In this document: positions 15,294 to 22,939 of the stretch, in pieces
How the letters are laid out: every line of letters starts with the position of its first letter
How positions within the stretch are numbered: the first letter of the stretch is position 1
Translations under genes and position numbers: made by a program
The notes under the pieces: generated by a model
What the model saw: the letters and a program-made list of their open reading frames with translations, nothing else
What the model was told of the DNA's origin: nothing
Databases searched by the model: none
Source of the DNA: Prauserella endophytica
GTDB lineage: Bacteria; Actinomycetota; Actinomycetes; Mycobacteriales; Pseudonocardiaceae
Assembly (NCBI RefSeq): GCF_005146945.1
Contig: NZ_SWMS01000007.1
Location: 62,001-126,000 of the forward strand
Direction: 5' to 3'
DNA: 64,000 nucleotides

Positions 15294-17183
15294 GTGGCGC
15301 TCATCCGGGGGAAGGTTTCCGACCTGCTCGTCGAGGCACAGGCGCGACAACTACACCAGCGCCTGCACGAACAGGCCAGGTTCCAGTTGGAGCACCGGGT
15401 GGGGCACGGTGAGGTGACCTCGTGGGCACGAAGCCTCCCGATCCTCCTCAACGATCTCGCCGACGCCGACCTCGGTCATGTGGAGGTTCTGCTCGAGCAC
15501 AAACTTCCACATAGCCCGAAGCGGGTCGACGCGGTGCTGTGCGGCAGCCATCCCCGCACCGGTGAGGCGACCTACGTGCTCGTCGAACTGAAACAGTGGT
15601 CGCGGGCGGAGCAAGAAACCGCGGAACTGGTGCACCTCGCGGGCTACGGTCAGCCGGTGTTGCACCCGGTCGAACAGGTGCGGCGCTATTGCGAGTACCT
15701 GGTGGACGAGACACCGGCCCTGGCCGATCGACCGAACGCCGTGCACGGTGTGGCGTATCTGCACAACGCGCGCAACTCCGGCATCGCGACACTGCTGCAG
15801 TACGAGCCAACTCCGTTCGGCCGGCTTTTCACACTCGACGACAGAGCAGCGTTCGTCGAACACCTGCGCGGTCTGCTCGATCCCGACGGCGAGCGCGACG
15901 CCGCTCGCGACGCGGCCGAGATGTTCCTGAACTTCCGGCACGCGCCGGCCAAGCCGCTGCTGGACCTGGCGGCGAAGGAGATCCGCGAACGCGAGCAGTT
16001 CGTGTTGCTCGATGAACAACAGGTCGCTTACCGTACGGTGCTCAACGCCGTGGAAAGGGCACGCCGGGCCAACACCCGCACCGTCGTGATCGTGCTCGGC
16101 GGCCCCGGCTCCGGCAAAAGCGTCATCGCGCTGAGCCTTCTTGGAGACCTCGCCCGTCGCGGGCTGAAGGTCCACCATGCGACGGGCTCAGGCTCGTTCA
16201 CGCGCACGCTGCGCAAGATCGCGGGCAGCCGGAACAGCAGGGTGCAGGCGCTGTTCAAGTTCTTTCACAACTACATCGACGCCGAACCGCGTGCCCTCGA
16301 CGTGATCGTTTGCGACGAGGCGCACCGAATCCGCGAGCAGAGTGTGAACCGGTACACGAAACGTGAGCTCCGGGAACGCGCGCGACCGCAGGTCGACGAG
16401 CTGATCGAGGTGGCGTGGACGCCGGTGTTCCTCCTCGATGAGCATCAGACGGTGCGACCCGGTGAGCTGGGTTCCGAAGAAGAGATCGCCGCAGCCGCCC
16501 GTGCCGTGGGCTGCGAGGTCGAGGTGGTCCACCTCTCCGGACAGTTCCGCTGTGGCGGCTCGGCCGCCTACGACGAGTGGGTCGCACGGCTTCTCGGTAT
16601 CGCCGAGCAGCCGCCGGTGTCGTGGAGCGAGATCTCGGCCGGCCTGGACGACGATTTCCGGGTCAGCAGCGCTGTCAACCCGGCGGCGCTGGAGTCGTGG
16701 CTGCTGCACCAGCGCGCGGAGCGCAGCGGCACGGCCCGACTGGCGGCCGGGTACTGCTGGCCGTGGAGCGACCCGGTGCGGACCGGGGACGGCAGGCAAC
16801 TGGTCCTGGACGTGCGCATCGGTGACTGGGCGCGCCCGTGGAACGCCAAGCCGCAACAGCGCGTTCCGGACGCACCGGAATCGCACTACTGGGCCTCCGA
16901 CGAACGCGGCTTCGGACAGGTCGGTTGCGTGTACACGGCACAGGGCTTCGAGTACGACTGGGCGGGCGTGATCTTCGGCCCCGACTTCGTATGGCGAACG
17001 GACCGCTGGGTCGCCGTCAAGTCTGAATCGCGCGACCCACAGGTGAAGCGCGCCGACGACCGGCAGTTCGCCGCGCTGATCCGCAACACCTACAAGGTGT
17101 TGCTCACTCGAGGGATGCAAGGCGTGTGCGTGTACTCCACCGACCCGGAAACACAGGAGTTCCTCGAGTCCATGGCACGCTAA
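15294..17183 (+). CDS. Fusion of a PD-(D/E)XK-like nuclease domain and a DUF2075/Schlafen-like superfamily 1 helicase
   Basis: A 629-aa protein. The N-terminal part has the restriction-fold pattern D79 ... E98-x-K100 (RVDAVL, then LVELKQW), typical of PD-(D/E)XK nucleases. From about residue 235 comes a P-loop NTPase: Walker A GGPGSGKS (269-276), Walker B VIVCDEAH (337-344), a glutamine-arginine motif SGQFRCGG and, near the C-terminus, YTAQGFEYDWAGV. This is the DUF2075 helicase group (related to Schlafen group III helicases). Such stand-alone nuclease-helicase proteins recur among candidate anti-phage genes; that role is inference. GTG 15294 has a weak ribosome site inside a hairpin. The gene is monocistronic and unrelated to its neighbours. 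Confidence 0.85.
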   Translation: MALIRGKVSDLLVEAQARQLHQRLHEQARFQLEHRVGHGEVTSWARSLPILLNDLADADLGHVEVLLEHKLPHSPKRVDAVLCGSHPRTGEATYVLVELKQWSRAEQETAELVHLAGYGQPVLHPVEQVRRYCEYLVDETPALADRPNAVHGVAYLHNARNSGIATLLQYEPTPFGRLFTLDDRAAFVEHLRGLLDPDGERDAARDAAEMFLNFRHAPAKPLLDLAAKEIREREQFVLLDEQQVAYRTVLNAVERARRANTRTVVIVLGGPGSGKSVIALSLLGDLARRGLKVHHATGSGSFTRTLRKIAGSRNSRVQALFKFFHNYIDAEPRALDVIVCDEAHRIREQSVNRYTKRELRERARPQVDELIEVAWTPVFLLDEHQTVRPGELGSEEEIAAAARAVGCEVEVVHLSGQFRCGGSAAYDEWVARLLGIAEQPPVSWSEISAGLDDDFRVSSAVNPAALESWLLHQRAERSGTARLAAGYCWPWSDPVRTGDGRQLVLDVRIGDWARPWNAKPQQRVPDAPESHYWASDERGFGQVGCVYTAQGFEYDWAGVIFGPDFVWRTDRWVAVKSESRDPQVKRADDRQFAALIRNTYKVLLTRGMQGVCVYSTDPETQEFLESMAR

Positions 17184-17242
17184 CCGGCAAGCCAGGATCC
17201 GCCGCGGCGGCCGAGGACGAGGGCGGGCACTAGCGTGAGCGC

Positions 17243-17614
17243 ATGACACTCGACCTCTTCGCCGGTCTTCCCGTGAGCGACTACCAGCGTGCGCTCGCCT
17301 GGTACGAGCGGCTGTTGGGCTCCGAACCCGCGTTCCTGCCGGACGACACCGAGGCTGTGTGGGAGCTCGCCGAGCACCGGTACTTCTACATCGACGTGCT
17401 GCCCGAGCGCGCGGGCAACGCCGTGCAGACGGTTTTCGTCGACGATCTCGATGCGCGGGTCGAGGGTATCGCCACCAGGGGTATCGAGGCCGCCACCACC
17501 GAGACGTACGACAACGGCGTGCGCAAGGTGATCTACCGCGATCCGGACGGCAACGAGATCGGCTTCGGCGGCCTGCCCGCCGGCGCCACGGCTCCGGGAG
17601 CCGATGGGGACTAA
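17243..17614 (+). CDS. VOC-superfamily (glyoxalase/bleomycin-resistance fold) protein 1
   Basis: A 123-aa protein with two beta-alpha-beta3 modules: LFAGLPVSDYQRALAWYERL at the N-terminus and the closing RDPDGNEIGFGG, which contains the usual metal-ligand Glu. VOC proteins include glyoxalases, dioxygenases and antibiotic-binding proteins, and cannot be assigned further. ATG 17243 is the start. It precedes a second VOC gene by 73 nt; they may be co-transcribed. Confidence 0.88.
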   Translation: MTLDLFAGLPVSDYQRALAWYERLLGSEPAFLPDDTEAVWELAEHRYFYIDVLPERAGNAVQTVFVDDLDARVEGIATRGIEAATTETYDNGVRKVIYRDPDGNEIGFGGLPAGATAPGADGD

Positions 17615-17687
17615 GTGCTCTGTTCGTCGCCAGGGCCCGGGGCCTAACGTCGGTGCCCCTTGTACCGGCCGAAGGCAGGAGACGACG

Positions 17688-18077
17688 ATGAGCAACCGGA
17701 TCGTTCATTTCGAGATCCCCTACGACGACGGCGAGCGGGCCCGCGGCTTCTACCGCGAGGTGTTCGGCTGGAGCCTCACCGAGTTCCCCGGCATGGGCTA
17801 CACCGGCGTGACCACCGGACCGACCTCGGAGCAGGGCATGCCGACGGAGCCAGGGTTCATCAACGGTGGCATGTTCGACCGCAAGGACGCCGCTCCGAAG
17901 AGCCCGGTGATCACGGTCGATGTGGCGAGCATCGACGCGGCGCTGGACAAGGTCGAGCAGCTCGGCGGCGCGAAGCTGGTCGGCCGCACCGAGATTCCGC
18001 AGATGGGCTTCTACGCCTACTTCACCGACACCGAGGGCAACGTCGTGGGCCTGTGGGAGAACCTCCCCCAGCGCTAA
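17688..18077 (+). CDS. VOC-superfamily protein 2
   Basis: A 129-aa protein of the CFP30B-like group: IVHFEIPYDDGERARGFYRE, the FGW motif at the end of the first helix, a GGMFDRKD segment and TDTEGNVVGLWEN at the end. The metal site is probably partial, so it may be a binding protein. ATG 17688 is favoured over an upstream start at 17604 because the domain begins at once and GCAGGAGA lies about 6 nt before it. Confidence 0.9.
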   Translation: MSNRIVHFEIPYDDGERARGFYREVFGWSLTEFPGMGYTGVTTGPTSEQGMPTEPGFINGGMFDRKDAAPKSPVITVDVASIDAALDKVEQLGGAKLVGRTEIPQMGFYAYFTDTEGNVVGLWENLPQR

Positions 18078-18441
18078 CCCGGGAACGGCAGGCAGCGGTT
18101 CCCGCGAGAGGTCCAGCGCGTCCAGCGGCAGCCAGGGGTCCGGCGCTCCGGGTCGGTGACCGGCGCCTGGTGCCTCCCCAGCAGATCGACCGTCTCGAGG
18201 ACGACGTTCGGCCGTCCTCGAGCGCGGGCCCCAGACGTCGATCGGGTCGAACTCGGCCGCGCGGACGAACCTGCTGACGTCGATCCCCTCGGAGTTGCCG
18301 GTCGCCGCTGGATGGCGGCGGTCCGGGTACGGGCGGGCGCAGGGTACGTGGCCCGTCGTGACGCGCTCCGCCACCATCCCGCCCGGCCCCGGCTCCTATG
18401 TGGACAACGGTGAACGGCGACGGCGGCGAGGTCGAGGTCAC
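18078..18441 (-). pseudogene. Frameshifted coding remnant of unknown family
   Basis: No intact gene occupies this 430-nt gap, but the minus strand reads like one broken protein spread over its three frames: FTVVHIGAGAG near 18408, then EGIDVSRFVRAAEFDPIDVW (about 18235-18292), then RPNVVLETVDLLGRHQAPVT (about 18155-18220), then PDPWLPLDALDLSREPLPAV up to a stop near 18080. Each piece has ordered, non-random composition and they join head to tail. I could not identify the family. The remainder up to 18504 shows nothing. Confidence 0.35.
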
Positions 18442-18504
18442 GCCAGCGCGACACGGTCCGCGTCGAGAACCGACCGGCCGTTCCCGACCGGGTCGGCCGG
18501 CCTT

Positions 18505-19113
18505 TCAGGCGCCGGAGCGTGTTTCGGTCCGCAGCCGCTCCAACGCCTCGTCGGCGGTGAGGCACCCGGCGGTGGTGAGTTCGAGATTCGCCAGCGAAGC
18601 CGTGTGCACGGCCTCGTCGGCAGCGGCCACGCAGTCGCTCACCACGTGCACGGTGAACCCGAGGTCGGTGCCGTGACGCGCCGTCTGCTCGACGGTGAGG
18701 TTGGTGGCCACGCCGGTGACGAACAGCGTGTCGATGCCACGCCCGGTCAGCAGGTCGGCGAGTTCAGTGCCGGCGAGACCGGACAGCTTCTGGTTGTCGA
18801 CGGTCTGCGCCCCTTCGGCCATCTCGGGAATGAGCTGCGAGCCGGGCGCGTCCGGCCGGAACGCCTCCTGCGCCTCAGCGACCGCCCGCATGAAGCCGGT
18901 GTTGCGCACCAGCCCGCCCTCGCCCTCGGGGATCGTGAACCGGGTGAAGAAGACCGGCACCCCGGCCGAGCGGTGAAAGGACGCCGCGCGCTCGACCACG
19001 CCGCTGCGGGCCACCGGTTCGCTCAGCATCCCTCCGAAGAAGCCCTCCGGCTTGATCACGTTGACCTGCCAGTGCAGCGCCAGCACGGCCACCCGCCCTG
19101 AAGTGCTCGCCAT
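18505..19113 (-). CDS. Isochorismatase-family (cysteine hydrolase) homologue lacking the catalytic Asp and Cys
   Basis: A 202-aa Rossmann-like hydrolase-fold protein. The family's catalytic triad is Asp-Lys-Cys. Lys109 (VDNQKLSGLAGTEL) is kept, but the N-terminal IDMQ motif reads ALHWQ (His14 for Asp) and the GVATNxCVExTAR motif reads GVATNLTVEQTAR (Thr140 for Cys). Hydrolysis by the known mechanism is therefore unlikely; a binding or altered-chemistry role is possible. ATG 19113 is preferred to GTG 19128. It lies beside an AraC gene in the same direction, 48 nt downstream, and may be regulated with it. Confidence 0.85.
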   Translation of the reverse strand: MASTSGRVAVLALHWQVNVIKPEGFFGGMLSEPVARSGVVERAASFHRSAGVPVFFTRFTIPEGEGGLVRNTGFMRAVAEAQEAFRPDAPGSQLIPEMAEGAQTVDNQKLSGLAGTELADLLTGRGIDTLFVTGVATNLTVEQTARHGTDLGFTVHVVSDCVAAADEAVHTASLANLELTTAGCLTADEALERLRTETRSGA

Positions 19114-19161
19114 TCGTCCACACTGCACCAGAAAACCCGCGGCCGTCCACCGCCCTGTCGC

Positions 19162-19923
19162 TCACGTCCCGCGCAGCGCCGAGGGCGGCACGCCGAAGGT
19201 CCGGGTGAACGCCGCGGTGAAGGCGGCCGGGGAGGCGTAGCCGAGGTCTCCCGCGACGCGGGAGATCGCGTGCTCGCGCAACAGTGGCACGGCCGCGATG
19301 AGCCGGGCCCGAACGCGCCATGCCGAGGGACTCGAGCCGAGCTCGGCGCGGAAGCGGCGCACGAGCCCGCGTTCGCTGAGCGCCAGCCGCCGAGCCCAGT
19401 CCGCGTTCGTGACCCCCGGCTCCGGATGGGCGAGGTAGTCCCGGCACAACGCGGCGAGCCGCGGGTCCGCCGGCAACCTGACGTGCAGCGGCAGCGGAGT
19501 CAGCGCCGCGATCTCGAAGAGCAGCAGGCTCGCGATCGCGCCCTCGCGGCCGGCGAGGTCGTAGTCGGGTCCGAAGTCGACGGCCACGAGCAACAGCTCC
19601 CGCAACAGCGGCGTGACGTCGACGACCGTGCACGCGGCGGGCCACCACGGCACCGCGGTGGGCTCGAGGTAGAGGCTGCGGGTGCTCGCCCCCAGCATCC
19701 GGATGCGGTGCCGGGTCCCCGCGGGGATCAGCACGGCGCGCTCGCTCGGGACCGTCCACGTGCCGTCGTCGGTCTCGGCGATCATGCTGCCCGTGGCGCT
19801 GTAGAGGAACTGCGCCCTGCGGTGGGTGTGCCACTCCAGCAGGTGGCCGGGTTCGTAGTCGGTACCGATGGGCAGCACGTCGCGCGGCACCCGGTCGTAT
19901 CGCTCGTAGGGCACGTTCCGCAC
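19162..19923 (-). CDS. AraC-family transcriptional regulator (cupin-type N-terminus)
   Basis: About 253 aa. The N-terminal cupin-like sensor (LLEWHTHRRAQFLYSATGSM, then AVLIPAGTRHRIRM) is followed by the paired AraC HTH: LALSERGLVRRFRAELG and ISRVAGDLGYASPAAFTAAF with the ending FGVPPSALR. The start is uncertain: GTG 19923 lies 6 nt after a -10-like TATGCT and could be leaderless; ATG 19968 would add 15 residues. Such proteins usually regulate a divergent gene, here the TauE/SafE exporter at 20009, and perhaps the downstream isochorismatase homologue. Confidence 0.88.
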   Translation of the reverse strand: MRNVPYERYDRVPRDVLPIGTDYEPGHLLEWHTHRRAQFLYSATGSMIAETDDGTWTVPSERAVLIPAGTRHRIRMLGASTRSLYLEPTAVPWWPAACTVVDVTPLLRELLLVAVDFGPDYDLAGREGAIASLLLFEIAALTPLPLHVRLPADPRLAALCRDYLAHPEPGVTNADWARRLALSERGLVRRFRAELGSSPSAWRVRARLIAAVPLLREHAISRVAGDLGYASPAAFTAAFTRTFGVPPSALRGT

Positions 19924-20008
19924 CCGGCGAGCATACTGGCCGGGTCTCGAAGGAACCTGGCGGATCATCGATTGTCGGCCAGCGGACGACCGGCTGGAAT
20001 GAACCCCC

Positions 20009-20812
20009 GTGGACGTGGCTCTCCTGTTGTTCGGCGTCGGGATCCTCACCGGAACCACGACCGTGCTGTTCGGCTTCGGCGGCGGTTTCGTGACGGTGCC
20101 CGTGATCGTCGGGGTGGACGCGGCGCTCGGCGCGGACGCGGCGCACGTCGCCGTCGCGACGTCGAGCGTCGTCATGGTCGTCAACGCGCTGGTCGCCACG
20201 GCCGCGACCGACCGGGGCGTGCTCGGGCTGCTCCGGGGCAGGGCCGGGCTCGTCGGGCTGCTCGCCCTCGGCGGGGCCGCGGGTGCCGTCGCCGCGCGCT
20301 TCGCACCGTCGGCGCTGATCACCTGGGGCTTCGTCGGCTACGTCACGGGCACGATCGTCGACGTCCTCGCCCGGCCGGGGTTCCTGCGCCGGGCCGCCCC
20401 CGCCGTAGCGGCGCCTGGTCAGGCGGCGCTCGCGACCGGCGCCGGGCTGCCGATCGGAGCGGTGGCGTCGTTCCTCGGTGTCGGCGGCAGCGTGCTGACC
20501 GTTCCGTTGCTGCGTCGCGCCGGCCACCCGATGCGGGTCGCGACGTCGCTCGCCAACCCGCTGACCCTCGCGATCGCCACACCCGCGCTCGTGGTGTTCC
20601 TCGCCCAGCACGCCGCCATCGGCGGCGAAGGGGGTGTCGCGCTCGTCGGCGCCGTCGACGTCGGCGCGGCGGCTGCCCTGCTCGCCGGCGCCCTGCCGGT
20701 GATCGTGGCACTGCGCCGGCGGCCGCCGCGCATCCCCGACCACGTGTACGCGTGGACTTACGTGGGACTGCTCGCCATCGTCGTCGTGGCGATGGTCGCG
20801 ACCACGGTCTGA
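20009..20812 (+). CDS. TauE/SafE-family membrane exporter
   Basis: A 267-aa polytopic membrane protein with about eight predicted helices in two repeats. GFGGGFVTVPVIVGV (first repeat) and FLGVGGSVLTVPLLRRAG (second repeat) are the family's paired glycine-rich motifs. Members export sulfite, sulfoacetate or other organic anions. Start GTG 20009 is divergent from the AraC gene, which is the likely regulator. The substrate cannot be inferred here. Confidence 0.9.
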   Translation: MDVALLLFGVGILTGTTTVLFGFGGGFVTVPVIVGVDAALGADAAHVAVATSSVVMVVNALVATAATDRGVLGLLRGRAGLVGLLALGGAAGAVAARFAPSALITWGFVGYVTGTIVDVLARPGFLRRAAPAVAAPGQAALATGAGLPIGAVASFLGVGGSVLTVPLLRRAGHPMRVATSLANPLTLAIATPALVVFLAQHAAIGGEGGVALVGAVDVGAAAALLAGALPVIVALRRRPPRIPDHVYAWTYVGLLAIVVVAMVATTV

Positions 20813-20926
20813 GCGTCCATAGAGGAGTTCGTCACATAAAAAGCCGGAACGCACCGATGGAACCGAACGTCCCAAAACCGACAAAGACGATCACCGACAC
20901 CGGTGCCGACCAAAAGGCAAGAACCT

Positions 20927-21571
20927 ATGCGCAGACCACGTATCGCGATCGCGGCCGTTGCGGCCACACTTGGACTCGCCCTCGCCGCGTGCGGCGGCGA
21001 GGAGGACACGGCCGGCGACGCGGCGGCCGCCGAAACTCCAGCCTCCTCGTCGTCCGAGCAGTCCCCTGCCAGCGAGACCGAGAGCTCCTCACCCGCCGCC
21101 GACGAGGCCGCCCCGGCGGAGGTCACTCCACCCGGGACGGAGCTCAAGGTGGGTGAGACCGCGACCGTTCCGTTCACCTACGGAACCGAAAAGAGCGGAA
21201 CGATCGCGATCACCGTCACGGCGATCGACAAGGGCGATCCCGCCGACCTCGCGGCGTTCGGAGATCGCGCGAACGGTCTTGTTCCCTACTTCATCAGGAT
21301 CAAGGTCGAGAACGTCGGCGGCACCGACCTCTCCTACAGCTCGGTACGTCTGCGGGCGCTCGGCGAGGACGGCCGGGGCACCGGTGTGGTGATCACCGGT
21401 GACGTCGAGGGCAAGTGCGAGAGCACCAACGCCGACGACACCTTCACCGCCGCGGGTGCCACGTTCGAATCGTGCACCCTGCAGGCGGCCCAGGAGGGCG
21501 TGGCCGTGACCGGCGCCGAGTTCGGCGACTCAGAGGAGTACTCCGACGACCCGATCGTCTGGACGGCCTGA
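20927..21571 (+). CDS. Secreted lipoprotein with DUF4352-like Ig domain
   Basis: A 214-aa lipoprotein: MRRPRIAIA start, hydrophobic core and lipobox ALAAC, then a low-complexity Ala/Ser/Glu linker (about residues 25-75) and a beta-rich domain (ELKVGETATVPFTYGTEKSG, later VPYFIRIKVENVGGTDLSYS) like telokin/DUF4352 domains. Two cysteines in the domain (CEST, ESCTL) could form a disulfide. ATG 20927 is chosen because the signal peptide starts there; the longer frame from 20903 adds a hydrophilic extension. The 114-nt upstream leader is A-rich for this genome. Function unknown. Confidence 0.85.
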   Translation: MRRPRIAIAAVAATLGLALAACGGEEDTAGDAAAAETPASSSSEQSPASETESSSPAADEAAPAEVTPPGTELKVGETATVPFTYGTEKSGTIAITVTAIDKGDPADLAAFGDRANGLVPYFIRIKVENVGGTDLSYSSVRLRALGEDGRGTGVVITGDVEGKCESTNADDTFTAAGATFESCTLQAAQEGVAVTGAEFGDSEEYSDDPIVWTA

Positions 21572-21645
21572 TCCGGCAGGTGTCCGGGACCACGACGGCC
21601 TCGAGCCCGGTCCCTGACACCGGACCGAGGGACTTCCCGACCCAG

Positions 21646-21683
21646 CCTGCGGCCCCGCACCGTTCTCGGTGCGGGGCCGCAGG
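21646..21683. terminator. 17-bp perfect hairpin, bidirectional terminator
   Basis: Arms 21646-21662 and 21667-21683 (core TGCGGCCCCGCACC) enclose a TTCT loop. It lies between the convergent lipoprotein stop (21571) and dipeptidase stop (21694), so it can stop transcription from both sides. Confidence 0.8.
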
Positions 21684-21693
21684 CCGTGACCGG

Positions 21694-22908
21694 TCACCAC
21701 ACCTGGTCGAGGACCCGCAGGATGTTGCCGCCGAGGACCTTGCCGATCTCGTCGTCGGAGTAGTCGTGGGCGACGAGCCACCCGGTGATGTGGTGGAACT
21801 CCTCGGCCGGGTTCTCGATGCCGTCCACGTACTCGACCTTGGTGAACTCGGGGCCGTCGTGCGCGGCCGAGATCGACAGGTGCCTCGCGAACGTGTCGTG
21901 CAGCCCCACGTGGTCGCCGAAGAGCGTGTCCGGGCCGAACGCCACGTGGTCGATGCCCACCAGCTCGACGCAGTAGGTGAAGTGCTCCATGAAGGCGTCG
22001 AGGTTGTGGGCGGGGTGATTGGGGCTCATCGTGGTGTGCGGTGCGGCCTCGATGCCGATCACCCCGCCCCGCTCCGCGCAGGCGATGATGACGTCGTCCG
22101 GCTTCATCCGCTTCGTCGGCCACACCGAGCGCGCGCCCGCGTGCGTGATGAAGATCGGCTTCTCGGATGCCTTGATGGTGTCCATGCTCGTGCGGTCGCC
22201 GGAGTGCGAGACGTCGATGGCGATGCCCAGCTTGTTCATCCGGCGCACCGCCTTCTCGCCGAAGTAGGTCAGTCCGCCGTCGTGCCGCTCGCGCAGTCCG
22301 GAGCCGAGCGTGTTCGACTCGCTGTAGGCGATGCCCATCTGCCGGACCCCGAAACCGTACAGCACGTCGATCCGGTCGACCTCGTTCTGGATCGGGGTCG
22401 ACGCCTCGAGTGCGGGCACCAGTGCGATCTGCCCGTTCGCGCGGGCGTTCGAGATGTCGGAGACGCGCTCGGCGCGGATCACGAAGTCCTGCTTGGCGAT
22501 GTCCGAATAGCGCATCCCGAGGTCGACGAGGACGTCCTCCCACTTCCACCCCATCTGGGAGGTGATGCAGCAGGTGCCGTCCATGAAGTTCTCGAAGACA
22601 GCGTCGATGCCGGACAGCGAGAGTCCCTCGTAGCCGGTGTGGTGGCGGCCGGTCCGGTTGTAGTCGAAGGTTTCGGAGATGTCGTCGGGGAAGACGCTGG
22701 TGTGGTCGTGCAGCGAGATCACCGTGTTGTCGGCGAGCAGCTTGTCCACCCGCGCCCGCTGCACGTCGGTCAGCTCCGGCCCCCGGGAGGGCACCCTGCC
22801 GATTTCCTTGGCCAGCGCGAACTCGACGTAGTCCTCGCCGGGCTCGAGCGCGTCGAACGAGCGGTAACCCTGGTAACGCAACGGCTGCGCACCGGTCTTC
22901 TGTGTCAT
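21694..22908 (-). CDS. Membrane dipeptidase (peptidase M19, renal dipeptidase family)
   Basis: A 404-aa metal-dependent amidohydrolase-fold dipeptidase. Zinc-site motifs are visible: SLHDHTS (about residue 66), the bridging Glu in PALEAST, DVSHSGDRTSMDT and THAGARSV. Family members cleave dipeptides, including ones with D-amino acids at the C-terminal side, and cyclic or dehydro forms. It is the last gene of the six-gene operon that begins with an Lrp regulator at 26981; the upstream symporter probably delivers its substrate. ATG 22908 starts 31 nt after the symporter stop. No signal peptide is seen, so it acts in the cytoplasm. Confidence 0.92.
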   Translation of the reverse strand: MTQKTGAQPLRYQGYRSFDALEPGEDYVEFALAKEIGRVPSRGPELTDVQRARVDKLLADNTVISLHDHTSVFPDDISETFDYNRTGRHHTGYEGLSLSGIDAVFENFMDGTCCITSQMGWKWEDVLVDLGMRYSDIAKQDFVIRAERVSDISNARANGQIALVPALEASTPIQNEVDRIDVLYGFGVRQMGIAYSESNTLGSGLRERHDGGLTYFGEKAVRRMNKLGIAIDVSHSGDRTSMDTIKASEKPIFITHAGARSVWPTKRMKPDDVIIACAERGGVIGIEAAPHTTMSPNHPAHNLDAFMEHFTYCVELVGIDHVAFGPDTLFGDHVGLHDTFARHLSISAAHDGPEFTKVEYVDGIENPAEEFHHITGWLVAHDYSDDEIGKVLGGNILRVLDQVW

Positions 22909-22939
22909 GTCGGCACTCTTTCCTTTCTCTGCGGTGGTC

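Noticed and set aside
16188-18377. 729-codon minus-strand frame
   Set aside because: Antisense to the nuclease-helicase and VOC genes; only its first part (18235-18377) may overlap a real broken gene, treated separately.
20813-20926. A-rich leader considered as a riboswitch
   Set aside because: No recognisable riboswitch core or pairing pattern; only scattered short palindromes such as CACCGGTG.
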